A program made the position numbers and the translations under genes. A stretch of DNA of 42,694 nucleotides. Source: Crocosphaera watsonii WH 8501 (GTDB taxonomy: Bacteria > Cyanobacteriota > Cyanobacteriia > Cyanobacteriales > Microcystaceae). The notes under the pieces were generated by a model that saw only the letters and a list, made by a program, of their open reading frames with translations, did no database searches and had not been told where the DNA came from. Where the stretch lies: NCBI RefSeq assembly GCF_000167195.1, contig NZ_AADV02000012.1:1-42694 (forward strand). The letters run 5' to 3'. Below are positions 15,323-24,614 of the stretch, in pieces. Numbering within the stretch: position 1 is the stretch's first letter; each line of letters begins with the position of its first letter.

Positions 15323-16795
15323 TTAGTTTATTTCTGTGACCCCTGCTGCTGCCAATGCTTCTAGAAACTGGGTTTCGGAGAGTTGAGCAATGCCGAATTT
15401 TTTGGCTTTTTTTAGCTTATCTCCAGGGTTTTTCCCAACAACAACATAGTTGGTTTTAGAACTTGGAGAACTGGTTAAATTTCCTCCTACTTGCTGCACT
15501 AAAGATTTAGCTTTTTCTCTATTCATACTGTCTAAACTGCCAACAATTACCAGTTTTTTCGACTTTAAAACAAGTTCACTTTTAACTTGTTCTTTACTTT
15601 CTTCTACTTCGGCCGATTCACTTTTGACTTCTGAAATAGCTTCACCTTTCTCGTTGTTAGTTAACTGTTTTTGCTCTAAACCATTGTCCTCCTGGGATAT
15701 AGTTTCCTCTTGTTGAGTTAAACTATTGTCTAAAGATTGTTTTTCCTCAGTAATAGTTTTAACTTGCTGTTGTACTTCTTTCTCTAAACCATTGTCCTTC
15801 TGAGATATAGTTTCCTGTTGTTTGCTTAAACTACTTTCTAAAGATTGTTTTTCCTCAGTAATAGTTTTAATTTGCTGTTGCAGTTCTTTTTCTAAACTAT
15901 TTTTCTCCTGAGATGTAGTTTCTATTTGTTTCTCTAAAGAAGATATAGTTTCCTGTTGTTTGCTTAAACTACTTTCTAAAGATTGTTTTTCCTCAGTAAT
16001 AGTTTTAATTTGCTGTTGCAGTTCTTTTTCTAAACTATTTTTCTCCTGAGATGTAGTTTCTAGTTGCTTCTCTAAAGAAGATATAGTTTCCTGTTGTTTG
16101 CTTAAGCTACTTTCTAAAGATTGTTTTTCCTCAGTAATAGTTTTAATTTGCTGTTGCAGTTCTTTTTCTAAACTATTTTTCTCCTGAGATGTAGTTTCTA
16201 GTTGCTTCTCTAAAGAAGATATAGTTTCCTGTTGTTTGCTTAAACTACTTTCTAATTCTTCTCGTTTAGCTATAACTATTTTTAACTCTTGGTTTAAAGA
16301 ACCATTATTTTGAGTCGCTTCTTGTAACTGACTATGGGTTTTCTTTTGTTCCTTTTTGACAATTTCTAGTTGTTGGTAAACCTGAGTCAACTCTTTCTTA
16401 TAAGTTAGTTGCAACTGCTCTTTTTCTCCATACAAAGATTGATTTTTTTGTTCAGATATAATAAATTTATCTTGTTCCTGTTTAAGTATTTTTGATAAAC
16501 TATTTTTCTCTCCATGTAATTGACTAATATTACTTTCTAATACTGTTACTTTTTCCTTGATGTAACCATAATTTTCTTGTAAATGCTCATTTTTGTCGGT
16601 CAACTCTTGATTAATGCTATCAAGATGATCTAATTTTTCTGTAAGATTTCCTTTTTCTTGAGTTAACTGTTTTTGTTGATATAATAGAGTTTCTTCTCGT
16701 TGTAAATGACTCTTACGAAACCGTAGATAGGTGATAGCAAAAACACCTGACACAACTATTAACGAACTAATTTCGTAAACTAATGGGTTAACCAT
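15323..16795 (-). CDS. Membrane-anchored coiled-coil protein with C-terminal BRCT domain
   Basis: 490 residues. One N-terminal membrane segment (about 7-24, ISSLIVVSGVFAITYLRF) is followed by a Glu/Gln/Lys/Ser-rich coiled coil from about 30 to 390. Within it a 46-residue unit (SLSKQQETISSLEKQLETTS and onward) is repeated three times almost exactly, plus a shortened degenerate copy. Residues about 414-485 form a BRCT domain as in the C-terminus of NAD-dependent DNA ligase (KKLVIVGSLDS, VQQVGGNLTSSPSSKTNYVV, GDKLKKAKKFGI). A membrane-tethered BRCT domain is unusual; function unknown. It is not in an operon. Confidence 0.85.
   Translation of the reverse strand: MVNPLVYEISSLIVVSGVFAITYLRFRKSHLQREETLLYQQKQLTQEKGNLTEKLDHLDSINQELTDKNEHLQENYGYIKEKVTVLESNISQLHGEKNSLSKILKQEQDKFIISEQKNQSLYGEKEQLQLTYKKELTQVYQQLEIVKKEQKKTHSQLQEATQNNGSLNQELKIVIAKREELESSLSKQQETISSLEKQLETTSQEKNSLEKELQQQIKTITEEKQSLESSLSKQQETISSLEKQLETTSQEKNSLEKELQQQIKTITEEKQSLESSLSKQQETISSLEKQIETTSQEKNSLEKELQQQIKTITEEKQSLESSLSKQQETISQKDNGLEKEVQQQVKTITEEKQSLDNSLTQQEETISQEDNGLEQKQLTNNEKGEAISEVKSESAEVEESKEQVKSELVLKSKKLVIVGSLDSMNREKAKSLVQQVGGNLTSSPSSKTNYVVVGKNPGDKLKKAKKFGIAQLSETQFLEALAAAGVTEIN
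15852..16265 (-). repeat. 138-bp in-frame tandem repeats
   Basis: Three nearly identical 138-bp units inside the coiled-coil/BRCT gene: the marker CCTCAGTAATAG recurs at 15853, 15991 and 16129, exactly 138 bp apart. Each encodes 46 residues of heptad-like coiled coil. The near identity at DNA level points to recent expansion and likely copy-number variation between strains. Confidence 0.85.
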
Positions 16796-17096
16796 CTAAT
16801 ATGTCTCCTACTAAACAAATAGCAACTAGCCAGTTCCAGTGTCGAGCCTTGTAGCGTCCTAGCTGCAATCAAGACTGTCTCATGTTTCTACTTATATCAA
16901 AATGCGATCGCTTTCTTAGAGAAATCTGTTTAATGCTTACAAATCTTAACGTCCTATTAATTACCAGCACATTCGAGCGTATTTGTCAACTCTATATTTA
17001 TTAGTGATCAAGATCATGAAATAGCGCTGATCTCTTGCTTATCTTTGTTTAAAAAGTTGAGATATTCTGAAAAGGATTAGGTTTTTTAAGAGTATC
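16796..17096. other. Divergent intergenic region
   Basis: About 300 bp between two genes that point away from each other. It must contain both promoters, but no convincing pair of -35/-10 boxes stands out. One HIP1 octamer (GCGATCGC) occurs near 16904-16911. No ORF, RNA fold or repeat is seen. Confidence 0.5.
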
Positions 17097-17465
17097 ATGA
17101 ATTTACTGAAATCAAAAGCATCTTATCTCAGCTTACTACTTCTTGTATCCATATCTTATCCCGTTAATGCTCAAAATACGGAAACTCCTCCTGAGTGTGA
17201 GGAACAATCTTCCCAAATGAATAATAGAATTGGCATTGTAGAAAATCCTGTGAATGGGGCAACTTTGGCCTGGAAAAAAACCAATATTGTTATTAGTAAA
17301 ACAGAGGATCAACTAGGTTTAATTGAATCTGGGGCTAAGGTCAAAATATTATGTGAACTGTCAACAAATAGCATTCTAAAATTCGTCACACAAGTCGAAA
17401 TTTTAGAAGGAAGGTTAAAAGGCGAAATCGGTTGGGTATCCTCTTCTATGATTAAAATTAGATAA
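17097..17465 (+). CDS. Small secreted SH3-like protein
   Basis: 122 residues with a signal peptide (YLSLLLLVSISYPVNAQ, cleavage likely after VNA). The mature part has beta-rich segments including GAKVKILCELS, FVTQVEILEGRLKGEIGWVSSSMI, which match the end of bacterial SH3 (SH3b) domains (typically GxxGWVxxxxL). Two Cys residues could form a disulphide. SH3b domains bind peptidoglycan or peptides; the ligand is unknown here. It converges on the TRAP transporter genes with a 2-bp gap. Confidence 0.65.
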   Translation: MNLLKSKASYLSLLLLVSISYPVNAQNTETPPECEEQSSQMNNRIGIVENPVNGATLAWKKTNIVISKTEDQLGLIESGAKVKILCELSTNSILKFVTQVEILEGRLKGEIGWVSSSMIKIR

Positions 17466-17467
17466 GT

Positions 17468-18814
17468 TTAACCTCGTGCTGAACTTAAGGAAGGTAAAAA
17501 ACTAACAAGAGAAGGGAAAATAATAATTAACATTAAAACCAAAAGTTGTAGTAGAATAAAAGGAATAGCACCGCGATAAATATCTTCTGTTTTTAGATCT
17601 GGTGGTGCTACACCTCTGAGGTAAAATAGGGCAAAACCGAAAGGAGGAGTTAGAAAAGAAGTTTGTAAGTTAGCAGCTAAAATAACACCGTACCACATCA
17701 AATCTACCCCTAAGGTTTCAGCAACAGGTTTAAAAATGGGAATAACAATAAAGGCAATTTCAAAGAAGTCAATAAAAAAGCCCAAAATGAATACTGTAAA
17801 CATACTCACGGCTAAAAATCCATATTGTCCCCCTGGTAAATTTGTTAAAATTTCTAACATAAAATGATCCCCATTAACTCCTCGAAAGACTAAACTAAAA
17901 GCAGTTGAGCCAAAGAGAATAAAGATCACCATGGTACTAATGCGTAAGGTTGCATCACAAACCTGTTTTAAAGTTAGCCAATTTAATTCCTTATTAAAAG
18001 CAGCTAAAATAATGGTTCCCAAAGCACCCACTGCCCCTGCTTCCGTTGGTGTAGCAACGCCAAAAAAGATACTTCCTAACACCAAGAAAATCAATAATAA
18101 AGGAGGAAGCATGGCTTGAGCAACCTGTTTTATTAATGCTTTTTTACCAATATTTTGTTCTTCTGGAGGCAAAGCTGGGGCAACATCTGGGCGAATTAAA
18201 GATACAATAATAACATGAAGGGCGAAGGCACTAGCCATCATTAACCCTGGAATAATTGAGCCAATAAATAAGCTACCCACGGGAATACCTAATTGATCAG
18301 CTAACACAACCAAAACAATACTCGGAGGGATTAATTGTCCCAAAGTTCCTGAAGCAACGATCGCCCCTGCGGCCAACTCTTTGTTATAACCATAACGCAA
18401 CATAATCGGCAAAGAAATTAACCCCATCGCCACCACAGTTGCTGCCACAACCCCAGTAGTTGCTGCTAATAAAGCCCCTACAATAACCACAGCTAAAGCT
18501 ATTCCCCCGCGCAACCTACCGAATAAAATTCCCATCGTTAATAGTAATTTTTCGGCAATACCTGTCTTTTCTAACATCGAACCCAAAAATATAAAATAGG
18601 GAATAGCTAGAAGAGTATAGTTCCCCATGATGCCAAAAATTCGACTAGGTAAGGCACTCAAAAAAATGGGGTCAAATGCTCCGACAATAACTCCAATAAT
18701 AGCAAAAATAATAGAAACGCCACCCAAAGAAAAAGCAACAGGATAACCAAAAGAAAGTAAGATTAAGGCCGCAACAAACATTAAAGGGCCTAACCAATCA
18801 TACGCTAGGATCAT
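17468..18814 (-). CDS. dctM: TRAP transporter large permease (DctM family)
   Basis: 448 residues, about 12 membrane segments, the sodium-coupled transport subunit of a tripartite ATP-independent periplasmic carrier. The N-terminal FVAALILLSFGYPVAFSLGG, the PYFIFLGSMLEKTGIAEKLL and GQLIPPSIVLVVLADQLGIP segments are typical. It overlaps the small permease gene by 17 bp. Cyanobacterial relatives (GtrB in Synechocystis) belong to a glutamate transporter, so a carboxylate or amino acid substrate is likely but not proven. No binding-protein gene is in the window. Confidence 0.93.
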   Translation of the reverse strand: MILAYDWLGPLMFVAALILLSFGYPVAFSLGGVSIIFAIIGVIVGAFDPIFLSALPSRIFGIMGNYTLLAIPYFIFLGSMLEKTGIAEKLLLTMGILFGRLRGGIALAVVIVGALLAATTGVVAATVVAMGLISLPIMLRYGYNKELAAGAIVASGTLGQLIPPSIVLVVLADQLGIPVGSLFIGSIIPGLMMASAFALHVIIVSLIRPDVAPALPPEEQNIGKKALIKQVAQAMLPPLLLIFLVLGSIFFGVATPTEAGAVGALGTIILAAFNKELNWLTLKQVCDATLRISTMVIFILFGSTAFSLVFRGVNGDHFMLEILTNLPGGQYGFLAVSMFTVFILGFFIDFFEIAFIVIPIFKPVAETLGVDLMWYGVILAANLQTSFLTPPFGFALFYLRGVAPPDLKTEDIYRGAIPFILLQLLVLMLIIIFPSLVSFLPSLSSARG

Positions 18815-19352
18815 GGTGTTCCTCCTGGGGATTTAATTTACCGGTAAAGATGGCCCAATTTTTAATAGCTTCAGCGATTCCTTGAAAAATCAGTAAAACA
18901 TAACTAACAATAATCATGGACTTGATAGGATAACGGGGAAGTCCCCCAGGATCAGGAGACATTTCTAAAATTTTCCAAGAATTAATAATATTGCCCCAAG
19001 AATAATAAATAATCATTAAACAAAAAGGAATTAAAAAGATAAAAACTCCGATAAAATTTGCTAAAGCTTTGCGTTTTGGTGACCAATCTTTATAGAAAAG
19101 ATCAACCCTAACGTGTTCATCGTGTTTCAGGGTATAAGCAGCACCCAAGAGAAAGACAATATCAAACAAATACCATTGCACCTCAATAAAGGCATTAGAG
19201 GTTAAATTTTGTCCAATCAATCTCCCTAAATATCTTCCGATAACGTTCCAAACCCCAACCAATATCATGAGAAGAAGTAACCAATAGGTTAATTTTCCCA
19301 CCCATTCGTTGATAGTATCGATAATTTTGGCAATATTTAGTAACTTTTGCAA
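18798..19352 (-). CDS. dctQ: TRAP transporter small permease (DctQ family)
   Basis: 184 residues with four membrane segments (LLLLMILVGVWNVIGRYLG; VQWYLFDIVFLLGAAYTL; FIGVFIFLIPFCLMIIYYSW; MIIVSYVLLIFQGIAEAI) and the DctQ hallmarks WYLFDIVFLLGAAYTLKHDEHVRVD. It pairs with the large permease in the inner membrane. The two genes overlap by 17 bp and are surely co-transcribed. The periplasmic receptor (DctP/GtrC) must be encoded elsewhere. Confidence 0.92.
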   Translation of the reverse strand: MQKLLNIAKIIDTINEWVGKLTYWLLLLMILVGVWNVIGRYLGRLIGQNLTSNAFIEVQWYLFDIVFLLGAAYTLKHDEHVRVDLFYKDWSPKRKALANFIGVFIFLIPFCLMIIYYSWGNIINSWKILEMSPDPGGLPRYPIKSMIIVSYVLLIFQGIAEAIKNWAIFTGKLNPQEEHHDPSV

Positions 19353-19463
19353 AGGTTGACCTCGATTTCAACTGATTAGCATTCTAATATACAGCACAGG
19401 GGAAATCGTGGCAATTTTATATATTTTTAATAGTTTTGATAACAATTTTATGTTAATTTATCC

Positions 19464-20573
19464 TCAATTGATGGCGGCTAAAGCTTCTGATAAATAGTCC
19501 GCAGTTGACTCTACTAAGGGGATTGTATTTTCGTATAACATTCGAGTAGGTCCAATTAATCCTACACTTCCCACAGGAACATCTCCTTGACTATAAGTAG
19601 CCGAAATTAGACTACAGGGACGCATAGACTCTAAAGGGTTTTCTGTGCCAATTTTTACTGTAACTCGTCTATTTGATAATTCAGATTCAGGAATATCTAA
19701 AATTAAAGGTAGCAGTTTATCTTGTTCTTCTTCCAGTAAATGTAACAACATTTGAACCTGTTGTAACTGTGAAAATTCTGGTTGTCTCAGAACTTCTGAC
19801 ACTCCATGAATCATTATCTGTGTAGAGATAGATGTTTTTAAATAAGTTTGGAGTTGTTTGAGTAACCCTTTCAAAAAGTCAGCATAACTAACAAAGTTTT
19901 GGTCTATTTGCTGCCAATCTAAATTACTTAATTCTAATAGAGATTTGCCTTTTAATTCACTGTTTAAAAAATTGGAAAGGATATTTAATTCTTCCTCTAA
20001 CCACTCTTGAGCTTCTTCATTATCTCTAACTAAAGTAGCAGGAAGGTCAACTAAAATAGATTGTGTTTGATAACTATCTGTTACCACCAGTAACATCACT
20101 TGTTTTGAAGAAACGGGGATAAATTGCAGATGACGTAGTTGATTAGGAGAAGTTTGGGGTAGAGTAATTAAGGCAATATAGCCACTCAGGTTGGCTAAAA
20201 TTTGCGTTGCTCTTTGTAAAGCTGTTTCAAAATTATAGGTTTTTTGTTTGAGTTTTTGACTAAGATTTTGTTTTATTTGCTTAGCACTTTTTTGATCAGG
20301 TATCATTAAATTATCTACATAAATTCGATAGCCAAAATCAGAAGGAATACGACCTGCTGAGGTATGGGGTTGATACAAAAAACCAGCTTTTTCCAGTTTT
20401 CCTAAAGTGTTACGAATAGTGGCAGAACTCACACTAAAATCGTATTCTGTTACTAAAGTTTTTGAGCCAACCGGTTCGGCCGTGGCAATATAATGTTCTA
20501 CTGTAGCTCTTAAAATGTCTTGATGACGTTGATTTAATAAAGTGGTAACTTTCATAATGGTTAGAGCAGTCAA
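19464..20573 (-). CDS. hrcA: Heat-inducible transcription repressor HrcA
   Basis: 369 residues (or 363 if translation begins at the internal Met at 20555, MKVTTLLNQRHQDIL, which fits the family better). The N-terminal winged helix includes QDILRATVEHYIATAEPVGS and VSSATIRNTLGKLEKAGFL; PHTSAGRIPSDFGYRIYVD and the C-terminal GLIGPTRMLYENTIPLV are family signatures. HrcA binds CIRCE operators (TTAGCACTC-N9-GAGTGCTAA) at chaperone genes; no CIRCE is seen in this window, so the targets lie elsewhere. Confidence 0.95.
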   Translation of the reverse strand: MTALTIMKVTTLLNQRHQDILRATVEHYIATAEPVGSKTLVTEYDFSVSSATIRNTLGKLEKAGFLYQPHTSAGRIPSDFGYRIYVDNLMIPDQKSAKQIKQNLSQKLKQKTYNFETALQRATQILANLSGYIALITLPQTSPNQLRHLQFIPVSSKQVMLLVVTDSYQTQSILVDLPATLVRDNEEAQEWLEEELNILSNFLNSELKGKSLLELSNLDWQQIDQNFVSYADFLKGLLKQLQTYLKTSISTQIMIHGVSEVLRQPEFSQLQQVQMLLHLLEEEQDKLLPLILDIPESELSNRRVTVKIGTENPLESMRPCSLISATYSQGDVPVGSVGLIGPTRMLYENTIPLVESTADYLSEALAAIN

Positions 20574-20621
20574 TCTAAGACTTGATCAAATTATTGTTAA
20601 TATTAAAGCAGTTTTTAGTCA

Positions 20622-20972
20622 TTAATATTGAGGTATCCTCCTATCAACTTTAGCAGAGTATGCAGCAATACCTCCCGTTATATTTTTAACATTGGTAAAA
20701 CCGTTGTTGAGTAACCAAAGACACATTTGTTCCGATCGCATTCCATGATGACAGAGAACGAGGGTTTCTTTATGGGGATCAAAATTCTGAGCAATTTCTC
20801 GTGACCATTGTTCAAATTTACTTAAAGACAATACTTCAAATCCTTCGATATAGGCGATCTCCACTTCTTGTGGTTCTCTAACATCAATTAATTGTAACCC
20901 ATCAGGGTCTTGGTCTAACCGTATTCCTAGTTCCTCGACGCTAATGACAGGAGGGGATTGAAATTGATTCAT
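20622..20972 (-). CDS. Rhodanese-like domain protein
   Basis: 116 residues forming one rhodanese domain: LQLIDVREPQEVEIAYIEG at 27-45 and the active-site loop CHHGMRS with Cys74. Single-domain rhodaneses move sulfane sulfur or act as redox/phosphatase-like proteins in the cytosol. It lies 49 nt downstream of hrcA's start side on the same strand (rhodanese first, then hrcA), so co-transcription is plausible. Substrate unknown. Confidence 0.9.
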   Translation of the reverse strand: MNQFQSPPVISVEELGIRLDQDPDGLQLIDVREPQEVEIAYIEGFEVLSLSKFEQWSREIAQNFDPHKETLVLCHHGMRSEQMCLWLLNNGFTNVKNITGGIAAYSAKVDRRIPQY

Positions 20973-21192
20973 TAGGCTATTACATGGTGAATAGATTTAA
21001 GTACAGATTAACAGATTATTAAACCAATTTTCTGGACAGGATTGCTAAAGACAAAAAATAGCCAAGAAATGAGCTAAAACGAACTAATTATGATCAGTTT
21101 CGGTCGGGGCGTTAGTTTAGGGGAATTTATGGGAATGCTAAAGATGAAATCCTAAATGATATCTAATCTCTGATTCTAGAGAAAAAACCCCA

Positions 21193-22245
21193 ATGAATCA
21201 AAATATATACACCCCGATGACATCCCTCTCCGTCGACTCTCATAGTAACGTGCCTTGGTGGAATCATTCTGTGATAGGAAAAGATAGTCTGCTAGAAGAC
21301 TTGACAAGACAATTTAGTAAACCAGAAGTCTCAGAAAGTGCAGTGTTTTTGTATAGTCGGGAAATGATGAGTCTGGCAGTCTTTGCGAAAACTATAGAAG
21401 CTATTGACAGTGAGAAGTTTGGCAAAGAAGAGTTCTTAGTCTTTGTTAAAATGAAGTATTTATTGAGTTAAGGAATTAACGAGTATCAAGGAATCTATGA
21501 GAGTTTAAAACTGCTTAAAGTAGCTATTGATGCTAAAGATTGCTTTATCGCCATTGACCAAACAGAGTTACAGTATCGTGGAAAAAAACAGCAAGAGTTT
21601 TATCAGTTTGTGGAAAGTTTATTATGGGATCACAAAGATAAAGCAGCATTTAGAAAACAAGTTCATCTGAAATTAGCTGATAGTCTCCCTCAAATCAAAA
21701 CAGAGGAAGGCAAAACTGCTTTGCAAAGCTACGCTGAACATATCGAGCAATTATCAGATAATGAATTAGGATTAAAATTATTGTCTCTTTTCAAAAGATA
21801 TCAACTAGCTGACTATTCCATTTTACGAGTTATTTCTGAAATTATCCAAAGTCTAGGTAAACGGGATTTATTGGACTTTAACGGGTTACTTTCATTGGTA
21901 AGAGTTAATTATGATGTTTTTGAAAAATTACAGAATATCATTGGAATTACTGAACAACAAAGTACCCCAGAAACCTACGGTTTAATGATTCAGTATATTG
22001 GTTTATCCAATCGACATGGTCTTTCTAATCTGAAGTTTAAGGAATTAATGAATGTGATGAAAAAGTGGGATTAAGCTTACCAAACTTTGATTGGTATTCG
22101 CCAAGAACATCCCCCCAGTCAATATAAGCAACCTAAAGCTTTTAAACAAGCTATTCCAGGGGTGAAAATTTACGCAAAGTACAAGAAGTGGTTAACCGAT
22201 AAGAAGACAGGTATGGTTTTTCTTGATCTTGGGGATGAAAGTTAA
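21193..22245 (+). pseudogene. Paralogue of the 352-residue protein, with two in-frame stops
   Basis: A 350-codon frame without indels, similar along its length to the intact neighbour at 22450-23508, but with TAA at 21469-21471 and TAA at 22072-22074. Conserved blocks include PWWNHSVIGKDSLLEDL at the start, EIKTEE-type centre, STPETYGLMIQYIGLSNRHG, and KTGMVFLDLG at the end. Because the frame is otherwise intact the decay is recent, or the pieces (92 and about 154 residues) are still made. The upstream 40 bp also resembles that of the intact copy. Confidence 0.8.
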
Positions 22246-22449
22246 TCAATTAGACTGTTTGTAGATCAAAATGTTACTTCCTGGTAATTTATGAGAACAA
22301 TAAGACTACTGTATCAACCCTAGCCATATTTTAGTAAAAGGTAAAAACCTGGGTGCTTTGATTAGCTCAAGTATCTTGATGGCTATTTCAAGCGACTCGT
22401 GATGAATTCTAATTGATATTTATATCTTTGAATCTAGAAGAGAAACCCC

Positions 22450-23508
22450 ATGAATAAAAGCACTGATACTCCCGTAACATCTATTTCCCAAAACTCCGAT
22501 AAAGAGGCACCTTGGTGGAATCGTTCCGTTATGGGAAAAGATGGTCTTATGGATGACTTGCTAGGAAAGATTGGTACCCAAGAAGTCCCAGAAGATACCC
22601 TCCTCTCCCATACCCAGCACATGACTGAGCTTAAGGTTTTTGGGAAAACGGCCCAAGCTATTGATGATGAGAAGTTTGCTGAAAAAGAGTTTTTGGCTTT
22701 TGCCAAGATAAACTATTTAATGCGCAACGATATCAATGAGTATGAGGGACTTTATGAGAGTTTACAATTGTTGAAAGCGGCCATTGATGCTAAACATTAT
22801 TTTATCTCTATTGATCAAGTTGAATTGCGCTATCGTGGTCTCAAACAACAAGAATTTTATAATTTTGTAGAACGTTTATTAGATGACCATGAAAATACAA
22901 ATGCGTTCCGTGAACAACTTCAGATTAGATTGACTGATACTTTACCCGAAATTAAAACAGAGGAAGAAAAAATAGCCTTCCAAAACTACGTTAAATATCT
23001 TAATAAATTATCGAACAACGAATTAGGGCTACAATTGTTATCCCGTTTTAAAGCCTATCAACTGGATGACTACTCTATTTTACGGGTCATCTCTAATTTT
23101 ATTCGTAATCTAGACAAACGTGATTTATTAGATATTAAGGATTTAGTTTCCTTGGTAAATCATAATTATAGTATGTTTGAAAAATTACGGGATGTTATTG
23201 AACTCGATCAAAACCAAAGTACCCCAGAAACCTACGCTTTAATGATTCAATTTATAGCTCTATATAATCGTCATGGAATTCTCTATTTAAAGTTTAATGA
23301 CTTAGTAAGAGTGCTGCGACAATGGTATAAACCTTATCAAGCTATTCTCAGTATTCGTAAAGAGTATCCCTTCGGGACATATAAACAGCCTAAAGCCTTC
23401 AAAGAACCCATTCCAGGGATAGATATTTACGAGAAGTATAAAAAATTGTTGAGCGATAAGAAAACAGGGATGGTCTTTATTAATTTTAGCCATGAACATC
23501 AAATTTGA
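22450..23508 (+). CDS. Conserved cyanobacterial protein of unknown function
   Basis: 352 residues, no signal peptide or membrane segment, rich in charged helices. Recognisable features are EAPWWNRSVMGKDGLMDDLLG near the N-terminus, a helical middle (KTEEEKIAFQNYVKYLNKLS), STPETYALMIQFIALYNRHG and a C-terminal KKTGMVFINFSHEH. I do not recognise a named family. It is the intact member of a tandem duplication with the broken gene at 21193-22245 and lies upstream of rplU on the same strand. Confidence 0.75.
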   Translation: MNKSTDTPVTSISQNSDKEAPWWNRSVMGKDGLMDDLLGKIGTQEVPEDTLLSHTQHMTELKVFGKTAQAIDDEKFAEKEFLAFAKINYLMRNDINEYEGLYESLQLLKAAIDAKHYFISIDQVELRYRGLKQQEFYNFVERLLDDHENTNAFREQLQIRLTDTLPEIKTEEEKIAFQNYVKYLNKLSNNELGLQLLSRFKAYQLDDYSILRVISNFIRNLDKRDLLDIKDLVSLVNHNYSMFEKLRDVIELDQNQSTPETYALMIQFIALYNRHGILYLKFNDLVRVLRQWYKPYQAILSIRKEYPFGTYKQPKAFKEPIPGIDIYEKYKKLLSDKKTGMVFINFSHEHQI

Positions 23509-23592
23509 CGTAATTAACTAAAATGTTTTACGATAATAGATTGTGTGTCTGATTCGATGCTCGGATCAGGTTATGACATAACTAAAAAGCAC

Positions 23593-23616
23593 AAAGCTAT
23601 CAAAAAGTTTAGCTTT
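23593..23616 (+). promoter_or_regulatory. Hairpin in the rplU leader
   Basis: AAAGCTA (23593-23599) pairs with TAGCTTT (23610-23616), 38 nt before the rplU start, followed by GGGCTACC. Ribosomal protein operons often carry autoregulatory leaders, so this may be one, but the stem is short and I see no match to a known L21 leader. Confidence 0.3.
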
Positions 23617-23653
23617 GGGCTACCTGTACGGCAACTACAACAAGAACAAAATT

Positions 23654-24040
23654 ATGAGTTATGCAATCATTGAGGCTGGAGGAACTCAACTCCGTGTTGA
23701 GCCTGGCCGTTTTTATGATCTCAATCGTCTCACTGCCAACGAAGATGGTTCCTATGTTATTGATAAGGTCTTATTGATCAACAATGACGATGAGGTAACC
23801 ATTGGACAGCCTTTTATTGAGGGGGCAACGGTAGAAGGAACGGTGATGGAAGAACGACGGGGACGTAAGATAATCGTTTATAAAATGCGTCCTAAAAAGA
23901 AAACCCGTAAAAAACGGGGTCATCGTCAAGAATTAAGTCGTTTGATGATTAATTCTATCAGTGTTAATGGTTCTGTTATTGTAGATACTGCTCCAGACAC
24001 TACTCCAGAGACAACTCCAGATACCACCGAGGGAGAATAA
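23654..24040 (+). CDS. rplU: 50S ribosomal protein L21
   Basis: 128 residues starting MSYAIIEAGGTQLRVEPGRF (ATG 23654; an upstream in-frame start at 23615 would add 13 non-conserved residues). The L21 signature KMRPKKKTRKKRGHRQ is present near residue 80. The C-terminus is extended by an acidic Thr/Pro-rich tail (DTAPDTTPETTPDTTEGE), longer than in most bacteria. It is followed after 41 nt by rpmA, the normal L21-L27 operon. Confidence 0.96.
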   Translation: MSYAIIEAGGTQLRVEPGRFYDLNRLTANEDGSYVIDKVLLINNDDEVTIGQPFIEGATVEGTVMEERRGRKIIVYKMRPKKKTRKKRGHRQELSRLMINSISVNGSVIVDTAPDTTPETTPDTTEGE

Positions 24041-24081
24041 CTCTAAAATAGAACTAATATTACAAGAGAGATAACTGAATT

Positions 24082-24345
24082 ATGGCTCACAAGAAAGGAA
24101 CAGGAAGTACCAGAAACGGACGGGACTCTCGCGCCCAGCGACTGGGGGTTAAACGCTATGGTGGCCAAGTGGTCAAAGCAGGGAACATCCTCATTCGTCA
24201 ACGGGGAACTAGAGTTCACCCAGGAAACAACGTAGGGCGGGGTAAAGATGATACCCTTTTCTCTTTAATTGATGGTATTGTTACTTTTGAGTATAAAACC
24301 AAAAGTCGCAGAAAAGTCAGCGTTTATCCTGTAGCTGCTGAATAA
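24082..24345 (+). CDS. rpmA: 50S ribosomal protein L27
   Basis: 87 residues starting [20 protein letters not shown], the canonical L27 opening, with [22 protein letters not shown] in the middle. The N-terminal residues reach the peptidyl-transferase centre; there is no cleavable N-terminal extension as in Firmicutes. Second gene of the rplU-rpmA operon. Confidence 0.97.
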   Translation: MAHKKGTGSTRNGRDSRAQRLGVKRYGGQVVKAGNILIRQRGTRVHPGNNVGRGKDDTLFSLIDGIVTFEYKTKSRRKVSVYPVAAE

Positions 24346-24355
24346 CCGCAACTTG

Positions 24356-24418
24356 TAGGGTGGGCAAGCATTTTAGGGCTTTATGATGGCTTTGAGTCTA
24401 TTCCTGACTTGCCCACCT
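24356..24418. repeat. GTAGGGTGGG palindromic repeat, copy 2 (after rpmA)
   Basis: GGTGGGCAAG (24359-24368) pairs perfectly with CTTGCCCACC near 24408-24417. It lies 10 nt after the rpmA stop codon and could help end the operon, though no U-tract follows. It shares the GTAGGGTGGG start with the repeats at 15203 and 33653 but has a different inner sequence. Confidence 0.6.
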
Positions 24419-24614
24419 CTAATTACTACTTAAATTATTCCTTAACTTCCTAAACTTGGGTTGTCTTTTTTCATAACCTATGGACTAATTGGTATATAGT
24501 GTTTTAATATATATTATTTATCAGAAATCTTAACCAAATCAAAACACTGCACTGTTGTTCATTTCCTTCCCTGACAGTTAACACCAAATTTGAAACCTCC
24601 AAGGATGATGACTC

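Noticed and set aside
15840-16265. CRISPR array
   Set aside because: The 138-bp periodicity lies in frame within a coiled-coil gene, with no spacer-repeat alternation and no cas genes. No CRISPR array was seen elsewhere in the window.
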